A stretch of DNA of 64,000 nucleotides from Morinoia aosen (lineage: Eukaryota > Arthropoda > Malacostraca > Amphipoda > Talitridae): positions 3,603,934 through 3,667,933 of the forward strand of contig CM059574.1 in assembly GCA_030386875.1 (NCBI GenBank). Direction: 5' to 3'. A program made the translations under genes and the position numbers. The number at the start of each line of letters is the position of its first letter. The stretch's first letter is position 1. The notes beneath the pieces were generated by a model. The model made no database searches. It was not told the origin of the DNA and was given only the letters and a program-made list of their open reading frames with translations. Shown piece by piece: positions 42,362-55,269 of the stretch.

Positions 42362-42772
42362 TTGAAGGTGGGAATTCTGGTGAGGGGCTACCAATCAGCT
42401 GCTGGTGTTCCAAGGCCCTCAAGATCATCAATGATTCGTCTGGCTACATTTACTGATGATCAATCCCTTGCCAAGAAAATTGATGCAAGCATCAATAATA
42501 ATTCATTGACGAGTGCTTTACACTCTACTCCAAAAAAGGTCACACAGGTTGATGATCACAATAATGGTTCAACAAACACTGCAAATGAAACATCGACATC
42601 ATATTCAAATTTTGATAACTCTCCATTCAAATGCATCTTGAAAATAAGTAATGAGACAGTTATTTCAAACAAACAAACAAACAAAACAAACACCGGCATC
42701 TTTGGGATGCTTTATTTCCAATCAAGCCTGATACAAATGATCTTAAGCATTGGTTTTTCAAATGTCTTATAA
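42362..42772 (+). CDS. Exon-like open frame of unknown function
   Basis: This is 136 codons with no stop and with coding-like composition over the first hundred: RGYQSAAGVPRPSRSSMIRL, then a polar Ser/Asn/Thr-rich stretch with charged pairs. I do not recognise a domain. It has no convincing ATG in a good context at its start. A (CAAA)n run at about 42667-42690 follows, which could be a retroposition tail. It may be a captured or retroposed host-gene fragment inside the TIR element, or chance. Confidence 0.35.
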   Translation: MKVGILVRGYQSAAGVPRPSRSSMIRLATFTDDQSLAKKIDASINNNSLTSALHSTPKKVTQVDDHNNGSTNTANETSTSYSNFDNSPFKCILKISNETVISNKQTNKTNTGIFGMLYFQSSLIQMILSIGFSNVL

Positions 42773-42784
42773 CTAACACTATAT

Positions 42785-42966
42785 ATAGGACACCATGACG
42801 GTTCCCCCGTAAAGCCGGTACCCATTTCCGATACCTGGGTCGAGTGGGGTATTGTGCTTGAGCTTTCCCTTATACCCAACGGGGAAAATCGCAGCGCCAG
42901 CGCCGGGATACGAACCCGCGACTCCAACATACAAGTCCGATCCCTTAACCGCTGTGCCACCGCGAG
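42785..42966 (-). mobile_element. tRNA-derived SINE
   Basis: The minus strand starts with a tRNA-like head containing an A box (TGGCACAGCGG, 42949-42959) and a B box (GGTTCGTATCC, 42906-42916) spaced 32 nt apart, as in RNA polymerase III promoters. A non-tRNA body continues to about 42785. The 3' boundary is not sharp and no target duplication was identified. Confidence 0.8.
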
Positions 42967-43107
42967 AATTTCCAAGAAAAGCCAGTGCACCAAAGAAAAA
43001 AAAGAATGAAAGAAAAACGTTTATTTTCCAAGTGGCCACATGAGATACATGTCAACATATTGGGTTTTAAAAAGTTTCTTAATATAGGACGTCCTAAAAC
43101 AAAAGTT

Positions 43108-43355
43108 CCATACGAGGAGTACTAATTGACAAACCATCAGAGGTGTACAAATAGAAAAACCATATGAGTCATAATAATTGACAAACTATACGAGGTGTAC
43201 TAATAGACAAACTATCAGAGGTGTACAAATAGATAGACCATACGAGGCATATTAATGGACAAAATATACGAGGCGTACTAATAGACAAACCATACGTGGC
43301 GTGCTAATAGTCTAACAAATGTTCCATACGAGGAGAAATAATTGACAAACCATCC
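43108..43355. repeat. 26-bp minisatellite, about nine copies
   Basis: The unit is CCATACGAGGAGTACTAATT followed by GACAAA. Copies are divergent, mostly in the middle (AGTACTAATT, TGTACAAATA, CATATTAATG). One copy carries an 8-bp expansion (43297-43323 region). Similar variants alternate, which hints at a two-unit higher-order repeat. Confidence 0.9.
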
Positions 43356-44583
43356 TGTTCGAATCAAAATTCTTGTTCGATTCATGTTCGATATTGATGA
43401 AATTTTGTTATTAAAGAATTCGATTTTTAGAACAATAAATAAATTCCAATAATCTACGTTGTCTTTAAAGCGACATCACAGAACGAGAAAGCAACTGTTC
43501 AAGAATAATCTTGAGGCCCGCAACAGTTATTCAGAGCAAAAGTTACCGATTTATGAAGGTTGTTTCTAGACACACGTGGTTTCTGTTCGATATTGATGAA
43601 TTACCCTAGATGATTTGAAAATATAACTTCTGAAAACCAGTTACAGAAGTATTCAATTTTCCATTTGCATCATGCATTAGGTTTTCCTGATGCTGATAAA
43701 AAGTTGACAAAAATGGAGACCAAACTTAGAAAGTTTTTCTAGAAAAGAAATGTTCTTTAAATAATTTGAGAAAAAATTTTAAAAAGAAAATTAATGCATT
43801 ATGAAATCTGTTGATAATTCCAATAATGTATGAGTTTCTTATCTGATTTTTTTTTTCATAATGGGAGTATGGATTTTTTGGCTGGTGCAGCCTAACTTGA
43901 TTTGCTTTATTTAGCTTTTGTCAGCACAAACCTGAAGCATATGAGCATATTTCATAATATTGTGTGTTTTAAACAATTATTTTTGAAATTTTATGTTCAT
44001 TAAGTCCTCCTTATATGGTACTTTGTTATCCAGTAAATTCACCATTATGGTATTTGTTAATTACAGTTCTTGAGTATGTTTATGGGAAGAAAAATGTAGA
44101 GATATGGTATTTGTTTGCATTTCTTTTACACTCTACCTCCATGATTTCTACCTCAGCAATAGATCTCTTCCCACTTATGCCACAAGTAAATTCTATAAGC
44201 TGATAGGATATGTGGCCAGTGGATGGTAAATAAAAAAGTTTTCTGTTTATTTTGCATCCTACTTAACATTTTAATGACTATTTTCATGTCTGTAGTGGTG
44301 AATTTTGACATTGTGGAACACAACCCCTTTTATTATGTTATGGTGGGTTTGGTATACGGTAATTTTGATTTCCAGTGAGGTTTTCAGGAATGCATATGTA
44401 CCGTATAATGAGGACTTATGAGTAGCATGATTGTATTATGTCAGTGATATGATTGTTGACTTGAGGAGATTATAAATATATAATGAAAGCAAAACCTTAC
44501 AGCCTCATACTAGGTATTGTAAAGTGTTTTTGAAAAATCATAAGCAAAGAATTGATATTGCTACAATAAAGTGTGTTCTACAG

Positions 44584-44701
44584 GAATACTAGTCACAAAG
44601 ACCCAGGACAAGGACAATGGTTACTCATACAACATCACCACTGTTGTCTTGCTTGTGGAGCTGGTGAAACTGACAGCAGCTGTGGGAGCTTACTTCACTA
44701 G
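44584..44701 (+). CDS. Nucleotide-sugar transporter (SLC35A4/senju-like), second coding exon
   Basis: The acceptor TTCTACAG ends at 44583 and the donor GTTAGT starts at 44702. The exon encodes ILVTKTQDKDNGYSYNITT and then VVLLVELVKLTAAVGAYFT. The YSYN-x2-TVVLL-x-E-x2-KL pattern is the hallmark loop and second helix of SLC35A-type transporters. It enters in phase 1 and leaves in phase 2, both consistent with its neighbours. There are no stops or frameshifts, so the gene looks functional so far. Confidence 0.85.
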
Positions 44702-45242
44702 GTTAGTCACACACTCAATGTTTTTAGTTCTTAGTGCATTCTCCTGTGAAAAATTATACCTCATATTTCACAAATTTCTCCAAGTGACCAACCTCATGAA
44801 TACATTATTAGAATATTATGTGATTATTATGTTGATTTTTTGTTTTCCCAATGAGAAATTTATTTTAGTATGAAATTTATCTAATTTCAATCTCTTATTG
44901 CGTAACATTGAATAATTTTTTTTTAATGCATTTGTATTGTGCTATTTTGCTAGAATATATTCTATTCTTTCCATTTATAGTAATTTTTTAACCATATAAG
45001 AAATATTCATATTACTAGGGCTATTTTAAAGCAATGGAAAATGAGTTGTAGTATGTTATCGAATCAAGGCATTTTGAAGCTGTTAACAAACAAAAATATC
45101 AACATTTTCTGCTCTTAATGAAATTTTTCAATCAGCATCTGTTATTTTTTAAAAAATTGTTCAATTAGAAGGTAATTCATTGTACAGACAACTAGTAGAA
45201 AACTTTTTAATTAATTCTATTTGAAAACACAGTAGCTTTTAA

Positions 45243-47687
45243 GGAAACCGTCTGGGTAGAAATCGGGATTAGTGTTGATTTTCTGTTTATATATGCATCT
45301 TATAGAGGATTTTCTTGCGCTTCTGTTGGTACTTTCGGCTTACGTCTACTCCGAATAGTACACCCCGCAGAGGGGGGAAAGCGATGGGGGTGGCGTGACC
45401 TTGAACCCTCCCCCCAGCTCATTATCGGGCGTCAATTGAGCATGTTTCTTTACGGCAATGGCAATATAGTTCGTTCATGGGCTCCTCAATGTGCTTTAAT
45501 TATTCAAACAAAACATTTCAACGCTGAATAAATATTTCTTTATAATTTTTGACAATTTCAGAATTTAGCTGTTCTACCATATCTATGATAACGCAGCAGG
45601 ACACCGTCTTGATAGAAATCGGGATATGTGTTGATTTTCTGTTTTTATATGCATCTTATAGAGAATTTTCTAGCGCTTCCATTGGTACTTTCTGTTTACG
45701 TCTACTCCTAATAGTGCGCCCACCCCCACCAGAGGAGGGAAAGCTATGGGGGTGGCGTGACCTTGAACCCTCCCCCCCCTCATTATCGGGCATCAATTGA
45801 GCATATTTCTCCGTGGCAATGGCAGTATAGTTTGTTCATGGGCTCTTAAAAGTGCTTTCATTATTCAAACGAAACATTCTAATGCTGAATAAATATTTTT
45901 TTTAATTTTTGACAATTTCAGAATTTAGGTGTTCTCCCATATCTATGATACCACAGCTTTCATTCATAGCTCGATGACAGCTGCAGAATCATAGCTACGG
46001 CTATGGCGAGCACACCAATCGAAAGGGCTTAAAAAGAGCTATAAAACAGAGGTGTTGACTTGAAAAAAACATATTATTGTCCAAAAAATTTTCATTTTTT
46101 CAAAAAGTGATTGTTTTAAAGAATTACACGTCTTGTCTTTTGATGCTGATTTTTTTCCGGAGTTCCAGAGCTACAGCAATTTAAATTATATCAATCTAAA
46201 GTGCTTAAAAAGAGCTACAAAAGCTCAAGAGTTCATTGTTGAAAACTTGGTAGTTCAAAAGATAAGAAGAAAAACATTTTTTTTGTGAAAAAAACGTTTT
46301 TAGGGCAACTTGATAATTGGTTTCTCAAATGTATCTTCCACAATTTTAAAGCTACAAGAATGGATTATATACCATTCGATAGGGCTTAGCAAGGTGTATC
46401 CATGCGCAATAGAACTATTTGATACATCTATTATTTAGAAAATTACACGAAATGTAAAAAAAATTGAAAAAAGGTCACCTTTTTTTAAAAAAAGTTCTCA
46501 AAATCCAAAAAAAAAAGTTATCAAAATTCCCTATTGCGTATGGTTATATAGACATATAAGCAATCTAAAAACGAAGTACTGGTTCTGTAACTTCAAAATT
46601 GTAGAAGATTCATTTTGTCCTTAAGGATTTTGTCCTTAAGGACACCGTCTAGGTAAAAAAAAAGTCCCGTTATTTATAGATGGGTTTCTCTGAAATTTTC
46701 ACAGTAGGTGTGAAATGATGCAAATATCATTTGCTACTTCGATAAAATTTTTGTATCTGCACTGGATTTTTTATTATTTTCAAAAAACATGATATAACAG
46801 GGGTTTTTTTAAAATCTATCTTCTTCTACAATTTTGAAGTTCTACAATTCTTCAAATTCTTCTACAATTCAAGTCAACTCCTTTGTTTTATAGCTCTTTT
46901 CAAGCCCTTTGGATTGGTGTGCTCGCCATAGCTGTAGCTATGATACTGCAGCTGTCATTGAGCTATGAATGAAAGCTGCGGTATCATAGATACGGCAGAA
47001 CGGCTAAATTCTGAAAGTGTCAAAAATTATAAAAAAATATTTACTCAGCGTTAGAATGTTTCGTTTGAATAATGGAAGCACTTTGAGTAGCCAGCCCATT
47101 AACGAACTATAATGCCATTTCCGCAGAGAAACACGCTCAATTGACCCCCAATAATGAGGGGGAGAGGGTTCAAGGTCACTCCACCCCCATCGCTTTCCCC
47201 CCCTCTGGTGGGCGCACTATTCGGAGTAGACATAAACGGAAAGAACCAATGGAAGCGCAAGTAAATCCTCTATAAGAGGCATATATAAACAGATAATCAA
47301 CACATATCCCGAATTCTATCAAGACGATCTCCTGCTTCATTATCATAGGTACGGCAGAACAGCTAAATTCTGAAATTGTCAAAATTTTACAAAAAATATT
47401 TATTCAGCGTTAGAATGTTTCATTTGAATAATGAAAGCACTTTGAGTAGCCCATGAACGAACTATATTGCCATTGCCGCAGAGAAACACGCTCAATTGAC
47501 CCCCAATAATGAGGGGGTGGGTGTCAAGGTCACGCCACCCCCATCGCTTTCCCTCCCCTCCGGTGGGCGCACTATTTGGAGTAGACGTAAACGGAAAGTA
47601 CCAATGGAAGCGCAAGAAAATCCTCTATAAGATGCATATAAAAGCAGAAAATCAACACATATCCTGATTTCTACCTAGACGGTGTCC
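45243..47687. mobile_element. TTAA-flanked composite: two inverted copies of the copy-1 family
   Basis: TTAA precedes the left tip GGAAACCGTCTGGGTAGAAA (45239-45242) and follows the right tip (47688-47691). The interior shows a second left tip at 45602 and an inverted right-half copy starting at 46640 (GGACACCGTCTAGGTA), so it is built of head-to-head copies related to 2567-3740. No transposase is present. Confidence 0.8.
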
Positions 47688-47691
47688 TTAA

Positions 47692-49166
47692 GGGAACCAT
47701 GCTCACCGGTCGGCCCATAACTTGAATTTCCATCCGTAGATTTTTTCTATCGGACGTACGTCTATGAAAATTTGCAGACTACTAGATCTCTAGATTCCGT
47801 AACTACTTTTCTTCTACAAGTTTTTTTGCATTGGGACATAGAAAATGAGTTATTCATGATAAATAAAAAAAATATATGTATAACATTCGTTATAATGGGG
47901 CCGAAATTTAGAAAGCTAGAGCAATGCGGTTTGTTGCATGCAAAAGTACAACGTGTGCTCCAAAAATGCTGGCGACCGGTTTTTGAATTTGAATTCATTT
48001 TGAATTTATAGAATTTTTTTGAAAAAGCTATAGTCAGAGTTTAAATTTAGGGTAAAAATTCTACGAAAAAAATTTCAAGTAAAAATTTTTGAAAATCAAC
48101 TTGCCAACAATTTTAGAGTACAAATTAGACTTCCAAATGCAGCAAACCACATTGCTCTAGCTTTGTAAACGTCGGAGTTATAACGACAAACGTCTTGAAA
48201 ACTTACATGTTTTATAAGACCTATTTAAGAAAAAAATGCTTCTCCTCCTACAGTTTTTGAGCTTCAGTGATGATTTTGGTATCATTGGATGCAGAAAAAC
48301 AAGGGCTTTACAATGGATAAGGAAGTTTTTCAAAATTCATTTTTGTTTCAAAGTTATGACATCATAAATTTGAATTTTCTTGAGAATATTTTTATTTTTT
48401 TTATTTTTAATTTTTACATTGGAAATTTGAGGAAAAGCATTCAAGTTTTTGGAATGTCCACGTTATTCTGCATTCAATGATACCAAAATCATTACTGTAG
48501 CTCAAAAACTATCAGAGAAGAAGCATTTAGAACCCCTCCCCCCAAATGTCGTTTTCCATGATTTCCCATTTTCTTTTCAAGAAAATCGCATTTTGTCAGG
48601 AACGATGAATGATTCTAAATTGCATTTCCTATCAGTATACCAAATTTCATTGCTCTAAATTCAATAATAATAAAAATATTCGGAAGGGGGATGCTTACCT
48701 TGAGGAATATGAATGATGAAATATATAAAAAAAATAAAATAAAATTGAAAATTTGAGATTTTTTTTTTTTGAATGTCCACGTTATTCTGCATCCAATGAT
48801 ACCAAAATCATTACTGTAGCTCAAAAACTGTAGGAGAAGAAGCATTTAGAAAACCTCCCAAAAATGTCGTTTTCTATGATTTCCCATTTTCTTTTCAAGA
48901 AAATCTCATTTTGTCATGAATGATAAATGATTCTAAATTGCATTTCCTATCAGTATACCAAATTTCATTGATCTAGGTTCAAAAATGAAAAAGAGGTCCG
49001 TAAGGGGGATGCTCTCCCCCTCCCGGGGGGGGGGGACGTTAGCTCTGGGATACGTTCCTGATATTTTTACAGACATTCGGGGACATATCTCAAACTCATT
49101 TAAAGCAATAAAAAAAAAATCGGGAGAATCGACTTTTGGACTGCAGATGCCCCCAACATGGTTCCC
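47692..49166. mobile_element. TTAA-flanked element with GGGAACCATG tips
   Basis: It is flanked by TTAA at 47688-47691 (shared with the preceding element) and 49167-49170. The TIR is 10 bp, GGGAACCATG. It is 1,475 bp long. The interior contains two copies of a segment with AATGATACCAAAATCATTACTG also found in 37047-37892. Confidence 0.85.
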
Positions 49167-50984
49167 TTAATAACACTATCAAAATATGTTTGAGTAGCCT
49201 ATTCACTGATGCAAATGCAATTTCTATGGGTCTTATTAGAAAACTTTCCTAAAAAATTCTAAAGGATTTATACATAATTTTTTTCAAATTTCAATGGTAA
49301 ATTTGGCACACAATCAGGTCTTGGTGTAAGTTTACTGCATGCCCAATCTATGCAATGATTTTCAAGGGTATTTTGCAATAAAATGGCTCTCCAATTGGCC
49401 TCTTCAATTCGAACCTGTTTTTATTGCAAATATACTGATAATGCATTTTTATTGTTTATGATGTCATTTGCCGTTTCTCTTTCAATATCTCAATAGTAAG
49501 TTCCCTAGCATTAGATTTGCATGTGAGTAAGAAGTGGGTAATAAGCTTCATTTCCAAATTCTTAGGTTACTCGAAATTGATCAATTTAAAATGCGTACAT
49601 ACCAACAAAAATCATTTATGGCCAAAGCTCTAGTTTTTGTTGATTATGCCATTTGTGCTAAAAATTAAGCTGCAGGAAAATTAAATTTTTGTGTGTTCAT
49701 AAGATTTATTGATACCCAAATTTATTATTTTGAAAAAAGTTTTTCTTTCAAATGGTTAGTGTTATATTTTTTTGGAAGTTACATTATAAAATTTGTCAAT
49801 AATAAATAAGGTTCTTCTGCATTGTCTCAAGTGTAGTTTTGATTCTCCTAATTTAAGCTATTGTTCATTTCTGTTAGGGGATGGTCTCGCGGGAAAAAAA
49901 AGTCCGTCGTTTCTCGACAGGTATTTCTAAGATTTTCACAATAGGTGTCAATTGATGCGTCATTTTTTTGGATTAGTGTGTTTTTTTCGTAAATTCATAA
50001 AAATATTATTTAAAAAAAACCTGATAAAAGGGTGTTGCAGAAAAGTGGACTTTGCCCACAATATTAGTCACAAAACTGGATAGTGATGTACCGATACCAT
50101 TTTTTTGGCCGATACCGATACCGATACCGATACCCATTTTTTGGCCGATACCGATACTCCGATACTTGAAAATACCGATACTTTGACCGATACTACTACC
50201 GATACCGATACTTTTACAATAACCTAACCTAATAATACCCGTTGTATGTTAGTTTATGTATTAGTTCGGTGTCCGCATCTTAAGAAACATAGGATGTTTG
50301 AGTTTGTGGTATCACGGAGACCGAATTCCTCAGTGTAACATTGAAAGATCGTCTGTACATGCAATGATATGTTTGAAATTTAATCAGGATAGGTTAGTAG
50401 TATTGGATAGGTTGTTGTGATCGCCGTAATTTGCGCGTTTTCCTAACCATGTCGCTTTTGTGCAGCTTTCAGGCCATATTGAATAATTAAAAGACATTAA
50501 ATTAAATATAGTAATTTGGTGTATAGCTGTGCCCGAAGTAATCATTTTTGAGTAATTGTGATTTGTCACCGGAGGGGAACTCCGAGTCAAGAGAGCTTTG
50601 TGTGTTCTTGTGCATATGTGTTCGGCATAAACATTTTAAACCTACCCGACTTTACGTTCTACGTATTGGCAACAGTGGAAAACGCATTAGCGGTGTAGGG
50701 TCTACAAGAACCGCAGTTGCTCCCATGTAATGACGATCGCTAGGCCTTCGCGTCGTGAACGTGCTTTGCGGCGGTGCGTGTCACGACATAGAATTAGGAT
50801 AGCATAAGGTAGATAATGTTGACGGAATTTTTCCATGGGTCCATCTAGCTTAACGATGACATTGTCCTTGGCATTTCCATGGGTCATGCTGCTACCTAAT
50901 AATACCCTTGCCCTTGGTTTATTTGTTCGGTGTCTGTTTCTTCCATTTCTCTGTCACTCACGCTCATAAGGATAGTTATAATGG

Positions 50985-51135
50985 CCGTATCTGTGATACG
51001 AGTTTCAACGGTGCGAAAAATATTTTTCATCACGGGTACTGTTAGGATGGAAATACTGTATTTGTTTATCATCTACATCTTGAAAATTCGTTCATGAAAA
51101 GTATTGAATCCCATTTTTGGCAGGCCGTGCACACT
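50985..51135 (+). repeat. Dispersed core repeat, copy in hAT-2 left part
   Basis: It contains GTATCTGTGATACGAGTTTC, TTTTTCATCACGGGTACTG and AAAGTATTGAATCCC, in the same order as 40945-41100. The inverted counterpart is at 57160-57300. Confidence 0.8.
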
Positions 51136-51310
51136 TGTATTAAAATAAAACCATTATAACTCCTACATGGGAGTTATAATAAAATGATTTCCTTATATAT
51201 ATAATAATACAAAAACATTGACAAAAAAGTTTCCGATTTTGAAAAATAAAATGCTCTTGCTTTGTTAACTATATTGTTGAGAAATACAACAAAATGAAAT
51301 CCATTCAATA

Positions 51311-52027
51311 GATATGTGTTTCTAATCGTATTGCAACGTAATGTAGACTAGCTATAATAGCAACTGGCTCCAAAAGTGGACCAAAACAATAGTTTCTCCA
51401 AAAAAGGATTGTCATTTTCGTGTTATTCACACCAAATACGAGTACATACTTTGGCGAAAGAAAATATTAAAATTCAGTAAGCCCCGAAACCGAAAATATC
51501 CGCAAACACGCAACCATCTATAAGATGAAGAATTTAAAAACGACAATTTCAAGGAACTTGATCATATTTATTAGGAATACGTTTCGGAGTCCAGATCCAT
51601 CATCATTTCGTAAATTTACAAATCATTATGTCTGCAATAAAGGATAAAGCAAAATGTTGGATACAGTCATTATAGGAAATCAAGAAAATAAAAATAAAAT
51701 TAAAACATGTCCCAGAAAAACTAAAATCGACAAGATTACTATTTAGTTACAATTTGTTATGGGTAGGAACTATCAGAATTGTTGAGGGCCGGTTTTCGTT
51801 TAAAAATATGTAGCGACTCTAAAATTCTGAGGTCATATGCAGTTGAAGCCGAAACTAAGATTTAGTTGCATTTTACTGCGTGATTACGTACTGCGGAGTG
51901 TGAGGAGTAAGCTAATTAGTTCCCCGCGCGGAAGCTTCGACCCCAATGTTCGACCATTCTGTTATAAAAATTTCGTGACATCATGCCGACGTACGATGAT
52001 GTGCACTGCACACAACTGTATAACTGT
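51311..52027. repeat. 717-bp perfect direct duplication, left copy
   Basis: It appears identical to 55270-55986 throughout. The two copies directly border the solo LTR at 52030-55269. It includes a Penelope-like 3' fragment on the minus strand. Confidence 0.9.
51535..52020 (-). pseudogene. Penelope-like element 3' fragment (GIY-YIG end)
   Basis: The minus strand encodes LYSCVQCTSSYVGMMSRNFY and then NRMVEHWGRSFRAG before a stop. The YVGMTSR-x4-R-x2-EH-x-GRSFRTG pattern is typical of the GIY-YIG endonuclease end of Penelope-like reverse transcriptases. It is followed by a TGATGATGG...CCGAAAC element near the 3' tip (about 51581-51605) and AATAAATATG. Reverse transcriptase is absent. An identical copy lies at 55494-55979. 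Confidence 0.7.
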
Positions 52028-52029
52028 AA

Positions 52030-55000
52030 TATGAAGTTTGAACTTCTCCCAAGTTGGGGAACTACTTGAGTTTGAATTTTCAAAGGCGTAATAGCGAGGG
52101 AATTTCTCAAGTAACTAGGAGGGTGTAATATTATTTTTAAGGGCCTCCAGTGCTCGGGGTAGAGCACACTTAATTGATAACAAATGAATGAATCTGACTC
52201 AGAAGGGGTTTCTGTTTGGGTAATTCGAGTTGCCTTCCTGGCATCTATTTTCTCACTTGCACCATTGACCTCTGCAGGATAATGATGGAACTGGATAATC
52301 TCGCCTCGGTTTTTTATTTTGACGACTCTGAGTGCCGTGACTACGGCAGCAGTATGGGGGGTCCACTTCTTGAGGAAGGAGATCCGGGTCCAGTGAGTAG
52401 CCGCACTTCAGCAGGTGCCGCGGCTCGAGGGAATCCGGGGTGGATCCCGGCGAGAGTGGATTTGTTAGTGTAATATTCCGCAGGTGCGGTAACAGTTTGA
52501 TTATATGAGCATATGAAGGAGGTAGTTATTTTCTGCTAGTGCCTTGAGGCTTAGGTGGTTGATTGGTAGCCGTGTGGCTTAGTTGAATTGAGAGCCGTGT
52601 GGCTTAGTTGAATTGAGAGATGTTGATTGAATGTTGGAGGTGATTGTTTGTGTGTCGGCCTCCCAGGATCTTCTGTACGGGAGATTAGTTTGGGTTACTT
52701 GTTCAAGCATGATAACACAAGGAGAGACAGTCGCTACGCAAGCCAGGCTGCGAGCTTTACTGCTGAATTACAGGGTTGCCTCAAATAGAGGATTATATGC
52801 GGGTGCCTCGGCCCAATTCTGGCGCCTGAACAAGGGCGAGGCAGTCGCAACAATAAGTACTCGTATGGACAATCATGAATCTCCCTACATGCCCTTATTT
52901 TCCCAACTAGTATTCTCCGGGTACTATTAATCGTGACGCGTCGTGTACGATCATCTCCGGATTGGAGTGCAAGATTGATACATGAGATAAGAATATTACT
53001 GGGTAGGCAATGTAAGTTAGTTCGTCTTCATTAATATTAAAGGCTTCTGCCGCCCAATAATCTACGCTTTGACTGCTATTTACAATGAGTATCTTAAGAG
53101 TTGGCAGTGTTTAATTCGAACGTTTACGCTAAGCCGCCGTCGAGGGCTGGCTATTTTGGTCATAACTAAGGCTAGAATTGTCATAAAGATTACTTGACTT
53201 AAGCTAGGAATTGTGCCAGAGAGGGCACGTGCAGTCTAATTATTGTTATTATTTATTATTATACGAGAAATCCCTGGTCTCCTTGGCTTGAACGTGAAAG
53301 GTGTCCTACGAGAGGAGAGAGGAAGGCACCATTTGAAAAAGGGTAGAGGGAACGCGGAATCTATGCACAAAGTGCACAGAATTGGTAGATGAGGAGGAGG
53401 ATAAGAGCACAAGAAGGATTTAGAGAACATTGATCATGAGGATACTGATTAGAATAGTATAAGGCATCCTATGAGTTATAATGACAACAACCACTGGAGG
53501 TAGCCGCCATTGCCAAGAGGTCAAAGGAACAAGTAGCTACAGTTGAGGGCGACCAATTACTGGTTAAACTAAATTTAACCCCCCAAATCAGATAGTTGGA
53601 TGATTTCTGGATTAGAATTTCTAGGAGTTGGGAATTTAGAATATTCGGAGACTTTCCAAGGTAAGCATAATTACCCTAATTTAGCTAAATCAAGTAACGA
53701 CTAATTATTGACATTTTTATATACACAAATTGACCTAACCAAAAATCAATAGTAAGAGTTGTCACTAAAGTGATTATGATAGGAATTCTTGCTACAGTTA
53801 ATGATCAGGAAAGAATGATTATTTATGTGACTCGACTTGAGGTAAGTAACTACCGAGGATATAATCTCTATTGTGTAAATAACCTATCATGGCTTCATTT
53901 CCCACGATATGACATTTAAACATTGACTAAAATTCAAGGGAATTCCACAAATTAAATAGATCTGACTTACTAAACATACAAAACTTGAGAACACAATTGA
54001 TTACAACTGGAACACACAAGAGATGGCAAAACCCTAATGAGACCATGGCGATCGATAGATTATTCCAATTCAATTGATTAGAGGCTTGAACACGTCAGCA
54101 ACTTTGCCTGGACAACTAAGGTGGCATGAGCAGTAACCTTTGAGCCTAGGTCTCACTTAATTAATCAATTATGGTAAAAAAATCTACAGCATTTGCTAAA
54201 TGCAATTGAACTAGAAAACTCATGTTTCCAGTTTTTCCTAACTGAAATAAACAATGCACAATGACTATTTAATTAAATTTACTAACTATCTATTCTTCAG
54301 AATCAAGAATTATTTGTGTTTTTCTAATTGATTATCTACCTAATTTAATTTAGACACAAAGTTGGGGCAATAATTGGTAATTGATGCAGGACTAGATGCA
54401 TTCAGAAGAATACATCTGTGACTAAAAAATAATTGGTGCTAGCCTAACTTGATAAAACATAAACACATTTTGAAATATTGGGCCAAAATTATTTTTGACA
54501 AAAGGGAATTCTAGCTTGATAAACAAATAACCATACTGAATTTTGGCATGATAAATTATTTTTGATACAAAGGGGGGGGAATCCTAACCTTGAGAGAAAT
54601 ACATCACATTGAAATGTTGACAAAAAAATCATTTTAAGAAAAGGAGAATTTCTAGCCTGAATTAAATGCCATCATATTGAAATGTTGAAATGAAATTATT
54701 TTAAGAACAAAAGGGGAAAACTCCCTAAAAATGGCTTTACATTGAATCATGAATTGTTTGCTACAAACTTTAAGATAGGATATACAACAATACACAAGGA
54801 AAAATGGCCTGTGGGGAACCCAAATTCTGGGCAAGGAAAATCCTAAGCGTTTAGCACTCTGGAAAATTTAGGCAATTTTTCTTAATACATACACAATAAT
54901 ATTATTGATAGTTTACATATCATACATAAATATAGTTACCCGTAGAACAGCAAAGTCACACACAATACTTTAATTCTCACCAGAGAAAACACGCGGTGCA

Positions 55001-55269
55001 CACACTTTCAATGACTTGGTACGAGTGGCGCTAGTGCGAGTGAAAATGTTGCCGACACAGCGTCATGGAGGGTTTCGTTACAACGCAAAAGTGATTTCTT
55101 AGAGAATGAATTTTTTCAGTGCACAATTTTAATAGAGTTGAGGATAGAAGTTAATTAATTCCGTAATGAAATTTTATTCTGATGGTTGGATTTATTTTAC
55201 TGAATTTTTAATGATCATTTTGAGAATTTCCGAAATTTATACTGAGTTGCGTGCCGAAGGTTCGCTACA
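52030..55269 (-). mobile_element. Solo LTR, variant member of the large-LTR family (3.24 kb)
   Basis: From 52030 to about 54010 it follows the 2.6-kb LTRs closely. Beyond that the sequence is unrelated until the tip TTCGCTACA (minus-strand start TGTAGCGAACC). It is therefore a subfamily with a different LTR 5' part. No short TSD is evident; a 717-bp duplication borders it instead. Confidence 0.8.

Larger units (their letters stand above)
41785..43606. mobile_element. 1.8-kb TIR element with TA flanks, composite
   Basis: GGGTAATTCATCAAATATCG at the left and its inverse (one-base gap) at the right are bordered by TA at 41783-41784 and 43607-43608, which suggests Tc1/mariner-type insertion. No transposase is found. 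Inside are an exon-like ORF, a SINE and a minisatellite, so it has collected other sequences or enclosed them. Confidence 0.75.
41694..44583 (+). other. Intron 1 of the transporter gene (2.9 kb)
   Basis: It is bounded by GTATGT at the 5' side and TTCTACAG at the 3' side. It holds the TIR element at 41785-43606. The remainder (43610-44583) is AT-rich with no feature I can name. Confidence 0.75.

Noticed and set aside
42852..42966. tRNA-like A and B boxes as a functional tRNA gene
   Set aside because: No acceptor-stem pairing or cloverleaf is evident and a long non-tRNA body follows, so a SINE is the better reading.
51837..52034. Plus-strand frame duplicated at 55796
   Set aside because: It is antisense to the GIY-YIG fragment and is repeated only because of the 717-bp duplication.
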